Shown piece after piece: positions 50,985 through 59,613 of a stretch of DNA of 64,000 nucleotides. Position 1 is the stretch's first letter. Every line of letters starts with the position of its first letter. The position numbers and the translations under genes are program-made. Origin of the DNA: DATASD01 sp035478835 (GTDB lineage Bacteria > Patescibacteriota > Saccharimonadia > Saccharimonadales > UBA4665); contig DATIJH010000003.1 of NCBI GenBank assembly GCA_035478835.1, forward strand, positions 9,345 through 73,344, in the 5' to 3' direction. The notes under the pieces are model-generated. The model did not search any database and had not been told where the DNA came from. It saw only the letters and a list, made by a program, of their open reading frames with translations.

Positions 50985-52364
50985 ATGCAACAGAGTAGCT
51001 TATGGCAAGCAGTGCTTGGCGAGATTGAATTGTCAGTCTCAAGAGGCAACTTTATTACATGGTTCAAAAATACGAATCTGCTGCGTCATGACAACGACAC
51101 TATTATCATTGGCGTGCCGAACGTCTTTATAAAGCAGCAGCTTGAGCGCAAGTACAACGACCTCATTGTGACAACGCTGCAAAAAAATGGCGCAAACACC
51201 ACACGCATTGAATACAAAATCCACTCCACACTCACTGCCCACCAAACCGAGGAAGGCGAAGACATCCTAACCGCGGCGCCTGCGCCAAGACCACAATCGC
51301 CTGCGCGGACCGAGCGGCCGCAGACCAACACACTGGCCCACGCCTATCGCCAAGGCATTAATGAGCGTTACACATTCGACAATTTTATCGTCGGCTCCGG
51401 TAACGAGCTCGCCTACGCCGCCTGCCAAGCCATTGCTGCCAACCCCGGCACCAAATATAACCCGTTGTTTTTATACGGCGGCGTTGGGATCGGCAAAACA
51501 CACCTCATCCAAGCCGTTGGCAACGAAGTGCTGGCGCAAAACTCGAGAGCGCGCGTAGTATATGTTTCGAGCGAGCAATTCGTGCAGGAGTTCGTGGACG
51601 CCCTGCGCTTTAAAAAGAACACCGACTTTGCCGACTTTTACCGCGGCGCCGATGTGCTAATCGTGGACGATGTACAGTTCCTGGCCGGCAAAGAAAAGAT
51701 TCAGGAAGAATTCTTTCACACCTTTAATGCGCTGCATCAAGCTAATAAACAGATTATCATCAGCAGTGATAAGCCGCCGCGCGACATCCCGACGCTCGAG
51801 GAACGCTTGCGTTCGCGCTTTGTCTGGGGTATGAGCATCGACATGCAAAACCCGGACCTCGAAACGCGCTATGCCATCGTACAAACCAAGGCCGAAGCGC
51901 ACGGCGTTGATCTGGCGCGCGATGTATCCGAGTATTTAGCCACCAATGTGCAGACCAATATTCGTGAGCTCGAAGGCGCCCTCAACCAGCTGCTCGCCTA
52001 CTGCGAAATGCGTGAACTCGAACCTACGCTCGCCATCGCCAGCAGCCTGCTCGGCGCCACCCAAACGCGGCCCAAACATTTGAGCGCACGACAAATCGTA
52101 GAGCGCACTGCACGCCACTTTCAAATACCAGTCGAGGATATTTTGGGACCCAAACGCGACAAAGACATCGTAGTGCCGCGCCAAGTCGCCATGTACATGC
52201 TGCGCAGTGAACTCCATTTAAGCTTTCCAAAAATCGCCCGCGAGCTTGGCCGCAAAGACCACACCACCGCCATTCACTCCATTGAAAAGATCGAGAAAGA
52301 ATCCAAAGAAGACTCTGATCTTCGTACGGCAATCACCCAAATCAAGGAGCGGCTCTATGCGTAA
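50985..52364 (+). CDS. dnaA: Chromosomal replication initiator DnaA
   Basis: 459 aa. Domain I 1-85 (LWQAVLGEIELSVSRGNFIT), a short linker, AAA+ domain III with Walker A GGVGIGKT (165-172) and Walker B VLIVDDVQF (224-232), and domain IV DNA-binding signature GRKDHTTAIHSIEKIEKE near the end. AGGAG upstream of ATG 50985. Flanked on both sides by TTTTCCACA-type boxes. Confidence 0.97.
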   Translation: MQQSSLWQAVLGEIELSVSRGNFITWFKNTNLLRHDNDTIIIGVPNVFIKQQLERKYNDLIVTTLQKNGANTTRIEYKIHSTLTAHQTEEGEDILTAAPAPRPQSPARTERPQTNTLAHAYRQGINERYTFDNFIVGSGNELAYAACQAIAANPGTKYNPLFLYGGVGIGKTHLIQAVGNEVLAQNSRARVVYVSSEQFVQEFVDALRFKKNTDFADFYRGADVLIVDDVQFLAGKEKIQEEFFHTFNALHQANKQIIISSDKPPRDIPTLEERLRSRFVWGMSIDMQNPDLETRYAIVQTKAEAHGVDLARDVSEYLATNVQTNIRELEGALNQLLAYCEMRELEPTLAIASSLLGATQTRPKHLSARQIVERTARHFQIPVEDILGPKRDKDIVVPRQVAMYMLRSELHLSFPKIARELGRKDHTTAIHSIEKIEKESKEDSDLRTAITQIKERLYA

Positions 52365-52621
52365 AACATGTGGAAAATATGAGCAAAACCTGCGGACTAC
52401 GTGGGTACGAATACATAATGTATGCACACGATTCGGCCGCCCTTCATTATATGCATGGGTAAAACCCACGTTTTATACCCACTTTCCACGGTTTCAAACC
52501 ACTGGCTTGCCCACAACAAATTTGTTCAAATTACCACTGTTACAGAACCAGTTTTCCACGCTTTACACAGGACTAATAATAACTACTACTAAATAAACTA
52601 AGTAATATAGGGATATAAGAC
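52365..52621. other. dnaA-dnaN intergenic region: origin unwinding region with DnaA boxes and candidate DnaA-trios
   Basis: 257 bases. DnaA boxes: TGTGGAAAA 52369-52377, CTTTCCACG 52482-52490, TTTTCCACG 52552-52560 and a tandem CTTTACACA 52561-52569. After GG comes ACTAATAATAACTACTACTA (52572-52591) and an AT-rich stretch to ~52615. The repeated CTA triplets (3'-GAT-5' on the other strand; contiguous at 52583-52591) right after tandem boxes match the DnaA-trio layout of the B. subtilis unwinding element in the same gene gap. AACAAATTTGTT (52515-52526) is a perfect palindrome. Confidence 0.75.
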
Positions 52622-53713
52622 ATGAAGCTGCAGGTCACACAGGAAAATCTCAATAAAGCACTTGGCACAGTCGCGCGGGTTGCCAGCACACGCGGTACTC
52701 TCCCCGTCCTTGCTAACGTATTGATTAAGACAGTCAGCAATCGACTGAGTATTGCGGCAACCAATCTTGACATCGCAATAACCCATTACATTGGAGCGAA
52801 GGTTTCGGACGAAGGCGCCATTACGGTCCCTGCCCGGCTCATGCAGGATTTTGTGGGCAGTTTGCCGAACGATGTGATTAACCTCAAACTCGAGGATTAC
52901 AAGCTGCACATCGCGACCGAGCAATATCAGTCCGCTATTAATGGTGTGTCGGCCGAGGAATTTCCGGTGATGCCGGCGATCAGCGAGGGTAAATCGTGGA
53001 GCATCCCGGCTGACACGCTCAAAAAAGCTTTGCAGCAAGTGGTGCTCGCGGCCTCGAGCGACGAGGCGCGGCCGGTGCTAACGGGCGTATATCTGCACAC
53101 CAGCGATGGCAAGTTATACATGGCTGCCACCGACAGCTATCGCTTGGCTGAAAAACAGCTCATGGCCATGGAAGAAGACATCAATCTGCTCGTTCCGGTC
53201 ACTGCCATGCAGGAAGTCTTACGCATTGTGGGCGATTTTGAGGGCGATGTGGTGGTTACGAGCGATGACCAGCAGGTTTTGTTCCAGGCTGGCGATGTGG
53301 AGCTCGTAGCGCGCCTTATTGACGGCAAATACCCGCCCTACCAAAGCCTTATTCCGTCCAAGTTTGCTACAAGCGTGACACTTAAGCGTGCCGACCTACT
53401 AAACATTACTAAGGTTTCGAGCCTATTCGCCCGCGAAAGCGCCGGCAGTATCACGATTAATATCGACGAAGCGGCTCAGGCGGTCAGTATTCGCTCGGTG
53501 GCGTCGCAGCTTGGTGAAAACACGGCAACGGCCAATGGTACAGTTACCGGCGACGGCAATATCACGTTGAATTCGCGGTATGTGCTGGATGCGCTGCACG
53601 TGCTGAACGGCGACGAGGTGACGTTTTGCTTTAACGGCAAGCTTGAGCCTTCGGTGCTGAAGGATCCGGCCGCCGAAGACTACGTGCACATTGTGATGCC
53701 GCTCAAGAGCTAG
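52622..53713 (+). CDS. dnaN: DNA polymerase III beta subunit (sliding clamp)
   Basis: 363 aa, three clamp domains. MKLQVTQENLNKALGTVARV; LPVLANVLIKTV; EEFPVMPAISEG; RPVLTGVYLHTSDGKLYMAA TDSYRLA (split); SRYVLDALHVLNGDEVTFCF; ends DYVHIVMPLKS. Clamp for DNA polymerase III. 16 bases before recF. Confidence 0.96.
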   Translation: MKLQVTQENLNKALGTVARVASTRGTLPVLANVLIKTVSNRLSIAATNLDIAITHYIGAKVSDEGAITVPARLMQDFVGSLPNDVINLKLEDYKLHIATEQYQSAINGVSAEEFPVMPAISEGKSWSIPADTLKKALQQVVLAASSDEARPVLTGVYLHTSDGKLYMAATDSYRLAEKQLMAMEEDINLLVPVTAMQEVLRIVGDFEGDVVVTSDDQQVLFQAGDVELVARLIDGKYPPYQSLIPSKFATSVTLKRADLLNITKVSSLFARESAGSITINIDEAAQAVSIRSVASQLGENTATANGTVTGDGNITLNSRYVLDALHVLNGDEVTFCFNGKLEPSVLKDPAAEDYVHIVMPLKS

Positions 53714-53714
53714 G

Positions 53715-53720
53715 TACAAT
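53715..53720 (+). promoter_or_regulatory. -10-like box before recF
   Basis: TACAAT, nine bases before ATG 53730, just after the dnaN stop. It could add an almost leaderless recF transcript; recF also follows dnaN closely enough to be cotranscribed. Confidence 0.3.
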
Positions 53721-53729
53721 ATAGGTATC

Positions 53730-54788
53730 ATGCTGACCGATATCCGCTTGCAACATTTCCGGTCGTACGCCGACACCTCGTTTGAATTGAGTCCGGGCGT
53801 GAATATTATTGTGGGCCCGAACGCCAGCGGTAAAACCAACTTACTCGAGGCAATATTGGTGCTGGCGCGCGGCAATTCGTACCGCGCCGAGAGCGCTGAT
53901 TTGCTGCGCTTTGGCCAGGATTGGGCGCGCCTGGATGCGCACACGGCCGACGGCCAAACGCGGACGCTTAAACTGCAAACCACACCGGCGCTGAGTAAAA
54001 AATTCGAGGTCGACGGCCAAACGATATTGCGCTTAACTCCTGCCAAATCAATTCCAGCCGTATTGTTTGAGCCGAATCATTTATTGCTGTTAACCGGTGC
54101 GCCCGAGTCGCGGCGCAGCTTTCTAGACGACCTTATAGAGCAGACCGAGCCCGGTTTTGGCACGGTGCGCCGCCATTATCGGCGCGTGCTGGCACAGCGC
54201 AACGCCCTGCTCAAAAGCGGTCGCGCGACGCCGGAGCAATTGTTTGTGTGGAATATTCGTTTGAGCGAGCTTGGCGGACAGCTAGTAAAACGGCGGCTGG
54301 CCATGCTCGACACGCTCAATGCCGAACTCAGCAGCCTATACAGCGAATTGGCGCAACGCCCAAGCGACGTGCGGCTTACCTATGTGGCAAAACTGCCTAC
54401 CGCCACCTACGAAAGCGCGCTGCTGCATAAATTAGAAGCCGATTTTGAGCTTGACCGGCTGCGTGGCTTTACGGGCGCCGGCCCGCACCGTGATGACATC
54501 GCTGCTTTGCTGGGCGATCATCCGCTGCAGGACAGCGCCTCGCGCGGCGAAACGCGCACGCTGGTGCTAGCGCTCAAAATCCTCGAGACTAAACTGCTCG
54601 AGCAAGCCCACACCCGCAAGCCGATTTTATTGCTCGACGACGTGTTTAGTGAACTCGATGGCAAACGGCGCCAAGCGCTCACCGACTTTTTGCGCGATTA
54701 CCAGACATTTATTACGACCACCGACGCAGACGTTGTTATCCAGCACTTCACCAACAAAGCCAATATTATCCCGATGGACGCCGCCTAA
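53730..54788 (+). CDS. recF: DNA replication/repair protein RecF
   Basis: 352 aa SMC-like ATPase. LTDIRLQHFRSYADTSFELS; Walker A GPNASGKTNLLEAI (about 30-43); ESRRSFLDDLIEQTEPGF; FTGAGPHRDDIAALLG; signature SRGETRTLVLALKI; Walker B PILLLDDVFSELDGKRR. Loads RecA at gaps. Convergent with the T4SS-operon end (four bases between stops). Confidence 0.94.
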   Translation: MLTDIRLQHFRSYADTSFELSPGVNIIVGPNASGKTNLLEAILVLARGNSYRAESADLLRFGQDWARLDAHTADGQTRTLKLQTTPALSKKFEVDGQTILRLTPAKSIPAVLFEPNHLLLLTGAPESRRSFLDDLIEQTEPGFGTVRRHYRRVLAQRNALLKSGRATPEQLFVWNIRLSELGGQLVKRRLAMLDTLNAELSSLYSELAQRPSDVRLTYVAKLPTATYESALLHKLEADFELDRLRGFTGAGPHRDDIAALLGDHPLQDSASRGETRTLVLALKILETKLLEQAHTRKPILLLDDVFSELDGKRRQALTDFLRDYQTFITTTDADVVIQHFTNKANIIPMDAA

Positions 54789-54792
54789 AATC

Positions 54793-55506
54793 CTAGGTCG
54801 TTGGCTGTGTAACGGTGTAATTGATGGTGTATTTGCTTGGGTCAAGGCCCTTTGATTTAATGTAGTCCACCACTTCTTGCTTGTATTGGGCGATGGCCTG
54901 ATCTTCGTTGCTAAGGTCGGCGGCACTCGGCAGTAGATTAGCATCAACCTCAATGCCCTTACCGTCTGCTGTTGGAAAAGCCTGCAGGGTAAAGTCAAGT
55001 GTGCTGTACGGCACGAGCCCGTAAATCGGGTCGGGTTGCGGCCCGTTCTTGTCCTGGTTGTTAAGCAAGGTTTGTTGCTGGCTTTTCGGCAGTTTGTCGG
55101 CCGGAACATATTTTGGCTTGAACTTAAGCGAAATATTCCGTATTTGCGAGCCGTCTTTTGCCTGCACGACGGCGATGGTGATCGTGTAGGTTTTGTTTTC
55201 GGCAAGCGACGTCAAGTTAATGGTGAGGGTTTTGCCTGAGACGCTTGATGAGCGGATGATATTCTGGTCTGCAACTGGCGTTGCGGTTTTGGCGTTATCG
55301 AGCTCGCGGTTAAAGTTGAGATCTAACGTTGGTGTGTAGGTTGCGATGCTCGCGGTGCTTGGTGTGGTGTTCACCAGATGAAACGGCAGGCTTAATACAT
55401 ACAGTATGCCGATAACTATAGCGGCAATAACTGCCACAACCACGATGAGTGGGGCGAATGAGCGCCGTGGCTGCATCTGGGCAGTATAAGGTGTGTTTGG
55501 TTCCAT
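54793..55506 (-). CDS. Membrane-anchored protein with Big_5/Ig-like domain
   Basis: 237 aa. Anchor at about 17-40 (APLIVVVAVIAAIVIGILYV), then an Ig-like segment (TPTLDLNFNRELDNAKTATP; GKTLTINLTSLAENKTYTIT) and a C-terminal part ending DYIKSKGLDPSKYTINYTVT. AAGGAG before ATG 55506. Last gene of the T4SS-like operon, eight bases after the hydrolase. Probably a structural or accessory surface part; unknown. Confidence 0.7.
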   Translation of the reverse strand: MEPNTPYTAQMQPRRSFAPLIVVVAVIAAIVIGILYVLSLPFHLVNTTPSTASIATYTPTLDLNFNRELDNAKTATPVADQNIIRSSSVSGKTLTINLTSLAENKTYTITIAVVQAKDGSQIRNISLKFKPKYVPADKLPKSQQQTLLNNQDKNGPQPDPIYGLVPYSTLDFTLQAFPTADGKGIEVDANLLPSAADLSNEDQAIAQYKQEVVDYIKSKGLDPSKYTINYTVTQPTT

Positions 55507-55514
55507 AAATCTCC

Positions 55515-56909
55515 TTAATCTGGCGATACGTATGCCGTTATGTCGTTGATTTCGTAGGTGTCGGCACTGACGATCGAGTAGTCAGGGTATTCGTTGTCGG
55601 GATTACCTTTGTATGCTGGATTGCCTTGGTCGCCGCCGATCATAGTGAGTTTTCCATTGGTGTACGTGTCAACGGCATTGACGTGCTGGCTGCCGCCGTG
55701 AATAACCAAATCACCAGGGCGTGGCGTATAGCCGCCCGGAGCATGCCAGTGGAATTTTCCGCCGGCACGGCCTATCGAGTCGATAGTTGCAACCCCTGGA
55801 ATCCTCCAGGCACCTCCATCCTTGAGCGGGTAGCCTGCCTGGTTATAAATCCAGCTCACAAAGTCGGCACACCATAGTTCGTTGGCGTTTTGTGAGTATT
55901 TCGAGAAGCTGTCGGCAGAGTTGGCGCGGAAACCAATCTTCATTTGACCATTCTTCCATAGCTGCAACTCTTGCTCTAATAAGCAAACGACTTTTTGCCT
56001 CGTCGGACTAATGCCGCTGGTTGCCGCTGCATTGGTGGTCGAACTACAGTTCACGGTGCCGCCGCCACAGTTATCGGACTGAATACCTGTAAGCGCGCCG
56101 TACTCGATAAACGCGCCGTAGTCGCCGTTTGCCGGGTATGACAAGCTGCCGCCGTCAGTCTTAATTTGTCCCCAACCCGATGGATTGGTGGCCGGATCAC
56201 GCTTGGCGTCGGCTTTGTTCATAACATATGGTGAACCTTCGTATCCCTGTGAGTTCGGGTCAAATCCGAGTGCCGCGGCCTGGTTAATATATGACCCGGC
56301 GCGGCCGTTGTAGCTGAAGAATGTGTCTTTAACGGTTTCGCCGTCGGAGTTCGTGCTAAGCGTTTTATGTGCGGCGTAATTGGCAGTCGCCTTCGTTTTT
56401 AAGTATTGTGCGGCCAGTATCGCTTGGCGTAAAAACTCTGCCTGACTAACGGGACCTTCTGGGTATGGGCCGCCCTGCTTATTGGCGAACTGGAAGATAC
56501 CCTGGCCGTTTGCCGGGTTGGCAACTTTGAGGCCGCTTTCGCGCAAGTGGACGACGGCGATCATTTGCCACGGGATGCCGACCTGGCTGGCGGCTTGCTG
56601 GTAGACTGATTGGCTCTGTTGGATCGCGGTAAGCTGCGCGTCGGTAAGAATTTGCCGGCCGGCGTAATCCTTGTTCGTTGGCGCGGTGGTCGCGCTTGGC
56701 GGCTGGTTGGTACCCTCGCTGGTGTTGGGGCTCGATAACGTTGAGGCTGTCGCGCAGACGCCGCCCTGGTCCGGCCACCAGTATATGCTTGAGGTGCCCA
56801 GGTTAAGGAGCGCGTTCTGGTTGAGCGCCCGCACCGCCGAATTAGACACAATAAGTTGTGCAATAACAACGACGCTTAAGAAAATGGTGAGTGCTCTAAT
56901 TGGTGACAT
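55515..56909 (-). CDS. Secreted peptidoglycan hydrolase: lytic-transglycosylase-like plus CHAP domain
   Basis: 464 aa. Signal peptide 1-29. Residues ~85-275 lysozyme-like (IPWQMIAVVHLRESGLKVAN with candidate catalytic Glu124; GQGIFQFANKQGG). Residues ~305-460 CHAP/NlpC-like amidase: NELWCADFVSWIYNQAGYPL (Cys347), GDLVIHGGSQHVNAVDT (His409). A VirB1-type wall-opening enzyme for the secretion channel. Its start overlaps the upstream gene by 14 bases. Confidence 0.85.
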   Translation of the reverse strand: MSPIRALTIFLSVVVIAQLIVSNSAVRALNQNALLNLGTSSIYWWPDQGGVCATASTLSSPNTSEGTNQPPSATTAPTNKDYAGRQILTDAQLTAIQQSQSVYQQAASQVGIPWQMIAVVHLRESGLKVANPANGQGIFQFANKQGGPYPEGPVSQAEFLRQAILAAQYLKTKATANYAAHKTLSTNSDGETVKDTFFSYNGRAGSYINQAAALGFDPNSQGYEGSPYVMNKADAKRDPATNPSGWGQIKTDGGSLSYPANGDYGAFIEYGALTGIQSDNCGGGTVNCSSTTNAAATSGISPTRQKVVCLLEQELQLWKNGQMKIGFRANSADSFSKYSQNANELWCADFVSWIYNQAGYPLKDGGAWRIPGVATIDSIGRAGGKFHWHAPGGYTPRPGDLVIHGGSQHVNAVDTYTNGKLTMIGGDQGNPAYKGNPDNEYPDYSIVSADTYEINDITAYVSPD

Positions 56910-59601
56910 TGGTCATACTCGTGAATGTTTTCATTATAGGATAATAGCCAAGCAGTGCGCGATAGTGGCCAATATCGTCGTGCAGCTGCGGCTTTACTTG
57001 CGCGAGGCAGGCGCCGTCGTCGTAGTTGCCGACCAGGGATTTGCAGTAGATGTGAGCAATGGTGTCGTCGGTCGGCTGCTTGTTCGGATCATCTGCGGGG
57101 TTAGTGAGATCGAAGGTGCCGAGGCTGCCGCAGTTTTTCTTGGCGGCATCGTTGGAGCCGTCGCTGCGGTCGGCAAGGTTGTCGAGTGTACTCCGGCCAA
57201 AGCAGTGCATTAAGTCGTCGAAGTTCGTGTCGCCGTCCTGGCTGGCTTGGTAGGTTTCGGGGTTGCCCAGCGCGTCGATGCGCTTGATGGTTTTACCGCC
57301 GGCCGAGACGTTGCTGAACAGATAATGCTCTGCATCCTCCATTTTGTATTTGTCTAAATCGCTATCATCACTCGCATTGGTGGTAATGCAATAGGCGTCT
57401 ATGCAGTTCCCTACGGCGCTATCGGCAAACACCGGATCACGGGCTGTAACAATGCTTGATAACTGTTGAAATATGTTGAACGGAAACCCGGTAAAGTAAC
57501 TGGCTACGCCACTCATCATATTCTGCGTGCCAAATGGCATGCGCGCCATTAAACGGAACGCAAGCGAGCTGGGGTTATCAAGCGCAAGGGTCCGGTATGT
57601 CCAGGGCTTTTGCATGTCTGTGAGCATGGCGGTTTTTGTTGCGTTTTGCCGCAGTTTAAGTGTATTTGCATTTGTCTGGCCTACACCACCCAGGAAGTTA
57701 CCAAATAGGCTGAACGAGGCATCAAGCCCGGCCGCACCATTATTTATTTGATGGACAGGGGCAACCGTACCGGTAATGGCAAGGACTGTAAAGTAGCTTA
57801 TGGCCTCGGGTAATACGACGTTTTCGAGGACTTCAATAGCAGCAGTTGACCCCAGGGCGACCGCTGCCTGTGTGGCACCAAAGTCGCCAATGTTCGTAAT
57901 AATCTGGACGACGTTCGCACCGGCCTGGAAGATAATACTAAACTTACTCGTCAATGCTTTACAGCCAAGACTCCCGAGCCCGCCCAAGTTAAGTATGCCC
58001 TGGACGGAATCCACCAGCTTGCTGGCGCCGCTTTTGTTTGGGCGCGCGGCGTCGGCAATATCCGGTGTATAAATCGTGCTATGTGGATTGGAGTTGACCG
58101 GCTGGCCGGTGTCACGGTGCCATGCGGCTGAACGGGTGGCCGGCAGTGCTGCAATAGGAGTTACATCACTGTCTTGGCCGTCTTTCCCTGAGAATGCGGA
58201 TACGAGCCCGGGGTTGCCTTGCAGTAGCTTTACGACTTTACTGACCGTGTGCCCTTTAAGTTTCCCGGCATTAAGTTCGCCTGCGATACTCGGAAGTTCA
58301 TTACCCTGCCGCATGAGCAGCTTTAATATTTCTACGACACGGGCATCCGATGCAGTGGCAATGGCCTCCTTGATGCTGCAGGCGGTCGTAGCCAGGTTGG
58401 CTATAAACAATTTGTTACCAAGACTCTTGAGGTCTAAACCCGCGGCTTTTACGCCAGCGGCTTGCGCCGCGCCCGCATCACCGGATTTGGAGAATTCATC
58501 CTGTGCCGCCTTCACGCCGTCGCGGATGACTTTCGAGTCCGCCTCCTGCTCGCTATAGGCGGAATTATCTTGTCCTTCCTGAGGGGGTTTGTTGTTTTCT
58601 TCGGATATCGCCTCTGATATCTCTTCGCCGCTCGCTCCCTTTTCAACCGCATCGTTCAGCGTCTTATTGGGGTCTTTATCTTTGCTGCCGTCAACCGGAA
58701 ATATGTTGAAATCCACTCCCGCTTCGACAGTCATAAGCGGCCGATAGGTTTCGATTTGGTCGAGCTTAAATTCTGTTTCGAGTAACTTGTCGACGGCTCC
58801 TTCGGAAAAGTCGTTGAATTTCGTGGTGATATCTTCGCCGGTGGATGAATCGAAGATGCCCTTAAAGTTACCGTTCGGGTCGTATTTTAAGGTCATGCCC
58901 GCTTTATCCATAAGGGTGGCGAATTCCGGACTTGTGGTGAGTGGGAATTCGTCGACTGCCTGCGTTAGTTTTTCACCGTTGGCTTTGGCGTCGGCGTCTT
59001 CTTTTTCGAGGGCTTGCTTTTCTTCTTGCGTGCCGCTGAGTTTCTTCTGGATCTTCCGCGCAATGCTGTCCATCACATTGCCGGCTATTTTTTGCTCCAT
59101 GTGCTGGGCGACCTTGCCTTCTTCTTTTAGGAGGGCGTTTGCGAAGTGGTTAATTTCGTGCGTTGCGGCGTTTCCACCTGCGAATACGATCCCTATCACC
59201 AAGATTACCGAAAGGACGGTACTGAGTATGCCTTTCTTTTTGCCGCCTACTTTTTCAAGGAGTTTTTGGGCAAGTTTCGCCGCTTTACCGGCCGGGCCGG
59301 CGGCATCTTCGAGCTTGTTGGCCACTTCACCGGCGGCTTTCGCAGCTTTTTCACCCGCGTTGTTTTCATGGTTGCCGATCTGGCCGCGCACGCCGCCTTC
59401 CGCGTCTCGCAGACCTTTTGGCGTTAAAGCACCGTGACCTTCCTCGCCGCCGCGCGTGGCGTCAGCGCCTGCGTTTTCACCGGCCGCTCCTGTTTCTTCG
59501 CTGCCCGTGCTGGCACCGTGCGTTGGATCGAACTCATCCTCGTAGTGTTCAGCTATATTGCTGTCGGTGTCGTCAGTGGGGCCGAGAGATCTTTTTGGCA
59601 T
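56896..59601 (-). CDS. Large T4SS-associated membrane protein
   Basis: 901 aa. N-terminal 120 residues acidic/Gly-rich; span at about 145-165 (GILSTVLSVILVIGIVFAGG); long charged helical region; second hydrophobic region about 560-625 (ANVVQIITNIGDFGATQAAV; ISYFTVLAITGTVAP); C-terminal Cys-containing outer part. No VirB6 signature can be claimed, but it holds the position between VirB4 and the wall hydrolase where a channel or scaffold protein is expected. Confidence 0.7.
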   Translation of the reverse strand: MPKRSLGPTDDTDSNIAEHYEDEFDPTHGASTGSEETGAAGENAGADATRGGEEGHGALTPKGLRDAEGGVRGQIGNHENNAGEKAAKAAGEVANKLEDAAGPAGKAAKLAQKLLEKVGGKKKGILSTVLSVILVIGIVFAGGNAATHEINHFANALLKEEGKVAQHMEQKIAGNVMDSIARKIQKKLSGTQEEKQALEKEDADAKANGEKLTQAVDEFPLTTSPEFATLMDKAGMTLKYDPNGNFKGIFDSSTGEDITTKFNDFSEGAVDKLLETEFKLDQIETYRPLMTVEAGVDFNIFPVDGSKDKDPNKTLNDAVEKGASGEEISEAISEENNKPPQEGQDNSAYSEQEADSKVIRDGVKAAQDEFSKSGDAGAAQAAGVKAAGLDLKSLGNKLFIANLATTACSIKEAIATASDARVVEILKLLMRQGNELPSIAGELNAGKLKGHTVSKVVKLLQGNPGLVSAFSGKDGQDSDVTPIAALPATRSAAWHRDTGQPVNSNPHSTIYTPDIADAARPNKSGASKLVDSVQGILNLGGLGSLGCKALTSKFSIIFQAGANVVQIITNIGDFGATQAAVALGSTAAIEVLENVVLPEAISYFTVLAITGTVAPVHQINNGAAGLDASFSLFGNFLGGVGQTNANTLKLRQNATKTAMLTDMQKPWTYRTLALDNPSSLAFRLMARMPFGTQNMMSGVASYFTGFPFNIFQQLSSIVTARDPVFADSAVGNCIDAYCITTNASDDSDLDKYKMEDAEHYLFSNVSAGGKTIKRIDALGNPETYQASQDGDTNFDDLMHCFGRSTLDNLADRSDGSNDAAKKNCGSLGTFDLTNPADDPNKQPTDDTIAHIYCKSLVGNYDDGACLAQVKPQLHDDIGHYRALLGYYPIMKTFTSMTNVTN

Positions 59602-59613
59602 AAGCTTTTATTA

